Both the position numbers and the translations under genes were made by a program. The notes under the pieces are model-generated. The model worked only from the letters and a program-made list of their open reading frames with translations. It did not search any database and was not told the DNA's origin. Below are positions 6,943 through 7,210 of a stretch of 7,210 bases of DNA, piece after piece. Origin of the DNA: an uncultured Pseudomonadota bacterium (GTDB taxonomy: Bacteria; Myxococcota_A; UBA9042; CAIXZC01); the NCBI GenBank assembly GCA_937884235.1, contig CALGBT010000896.1, positions 1 to 7,210 of the forward strand. Reading direction: 5' to 3'. Positions within the stretch are counted from its first letter, which is position 1; each line of letters opens with the position of its first letter.

Positions 6943-7210
6943 AAAGCAGGTAGTCCAACACGCGGTGCTTCAATGAAGCATGAACGAGTAGCACCACAAA
7001 GATGTGACAGCATGCGAACCGGGAATTCGGTCCCCCGGATTTGAAGTCGGCACAGACACAGGTGATCCTCCCGGTTGGGGAGTCGGGGACAGTCACCGTC
7101 ACTGCAGAAGCCGGGCCTGAAGAGACTTTGAAACGCGTCTCCCTCCGGGAATGACGGGGCTCTCCGATGCAAGGGCGCAGCAGCAGTTCCCGCGCACCAA
7201 CCATGGCTTT
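6941..7210 (-). CDS. SWIM zinc-finger domain protein (may be partial at its N terminus)
   Basis: From the ATG at 7204 the frame encodes 87 residues ending in TAG at 6941, but it is still open to the window edge (Lys-Ala codons precede that ATG), so the true start may lie outside. A SWIM motif is clear: C49-V-C51, thirteen... residues to C65-C66-H67 (CxC-x13-CxH). It is preceded by the usual strand RFKVSSG and VTVTV and followed by a hydrophobic helix (IFVVLLVHASL). SWIM modules bind zinc and mediate DNA or protein contacts; they occur in MULE transposases, some SNF2 proteins and in bacterial gene clusters with AAA-type ATPases. Position directly before the AAA+ gene suggests an adaptor or target-recognition role for that ATPase, which is inference. 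No catalytic motif is visible. The CCH variant of the second half keeps the C-x-H spacing. Confidence 0.72.
   Translation of the reverse strand, partial: KAMVGARELLLRPCIGEPRHSRRETRFKVSSGPASAVTVTVPDSPTGRITCVCADFKSGGPNSRFACCHIFVVLLVHASLKHRVLDYLL

Noticed and set aside
1..7210. tRNA, rRNA, CRISPR array, insertion sequence ends or attachment sites
   Set aside because: The window is almost entirely coding on one strand; no repeat-spacer pattern, cloverleaf, transposase motif or terminal inverted repeats were found.

Overview
The window is GC-rich bacterial DNA (about two-thirds G+C by eye), almost fully coding, with every supported gene on the minus strand. Reading therefore runs from high to low coordinates: a SWIM zinc-finger protein (7210-6941), a tandem AAA+ ATPase (6931-4677) and a giant helicase/nuclease (4606 to beyond position 1). 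Starts are ATG with strong AGGAG-type Shine-Dalgarno sites and spacers are 9 and 70 bases, so this looks like one operon. Base composition and gene style fit a high-GC bacterium (myxobacterial or deltaproteobacterial, actinobacterial, or an uncultured lineage); the sequence does not settle the phylum.

Region by region: the right edge holds the end of a SWIM protein with a CxC-x13-CxH zinc motif. Its stop codon overlaps the Shine-Dalgarno of the next gene. That gene encodes a protein of 751 codons, if one missing base is restored, with two AAA+ modules (Cdc48/FtsH-like Walker A, Walker B and sensor motifs twice). In the window as given, one base is missing exactly inside the second Walker A, so the reading frame breaks at about 5297-5300. 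A 70-base spacer with a small hairpin follows. The remaining 4.6 kb is one uninterrupted minus-strand frame of 1535 codons that leaves the window still open.

That long frame is the most unusual item. Its first ~1100 residues resemble AddB (a UvrD-like scaffold without a Walker A, then an iron-sulfur PD-(D/E)XK nuclease). A proline-rich linker follows, and then the Q motif, Walker A and motif Ia of an AddA/RecB/UvrD-type superfamily 1A helicase begin in the same frame. AddB and AddA are normally separate subunits of a recombination or DNA-degradation machine; here they appear joined end to end.

Taken together, the cassette pairs a small nucleic-acid- or protein-binding zinc module, a double-ring AAA+ remodeller and a combined nuclease-helicase. 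My inference is an accessory DNA-processing system, plausibly anti-phage or anti-plasmid defence, rather than housekeeping RecBCD/AddAB. The domain calls are well supported by motifs; the functional role of the set is a hypothesis.
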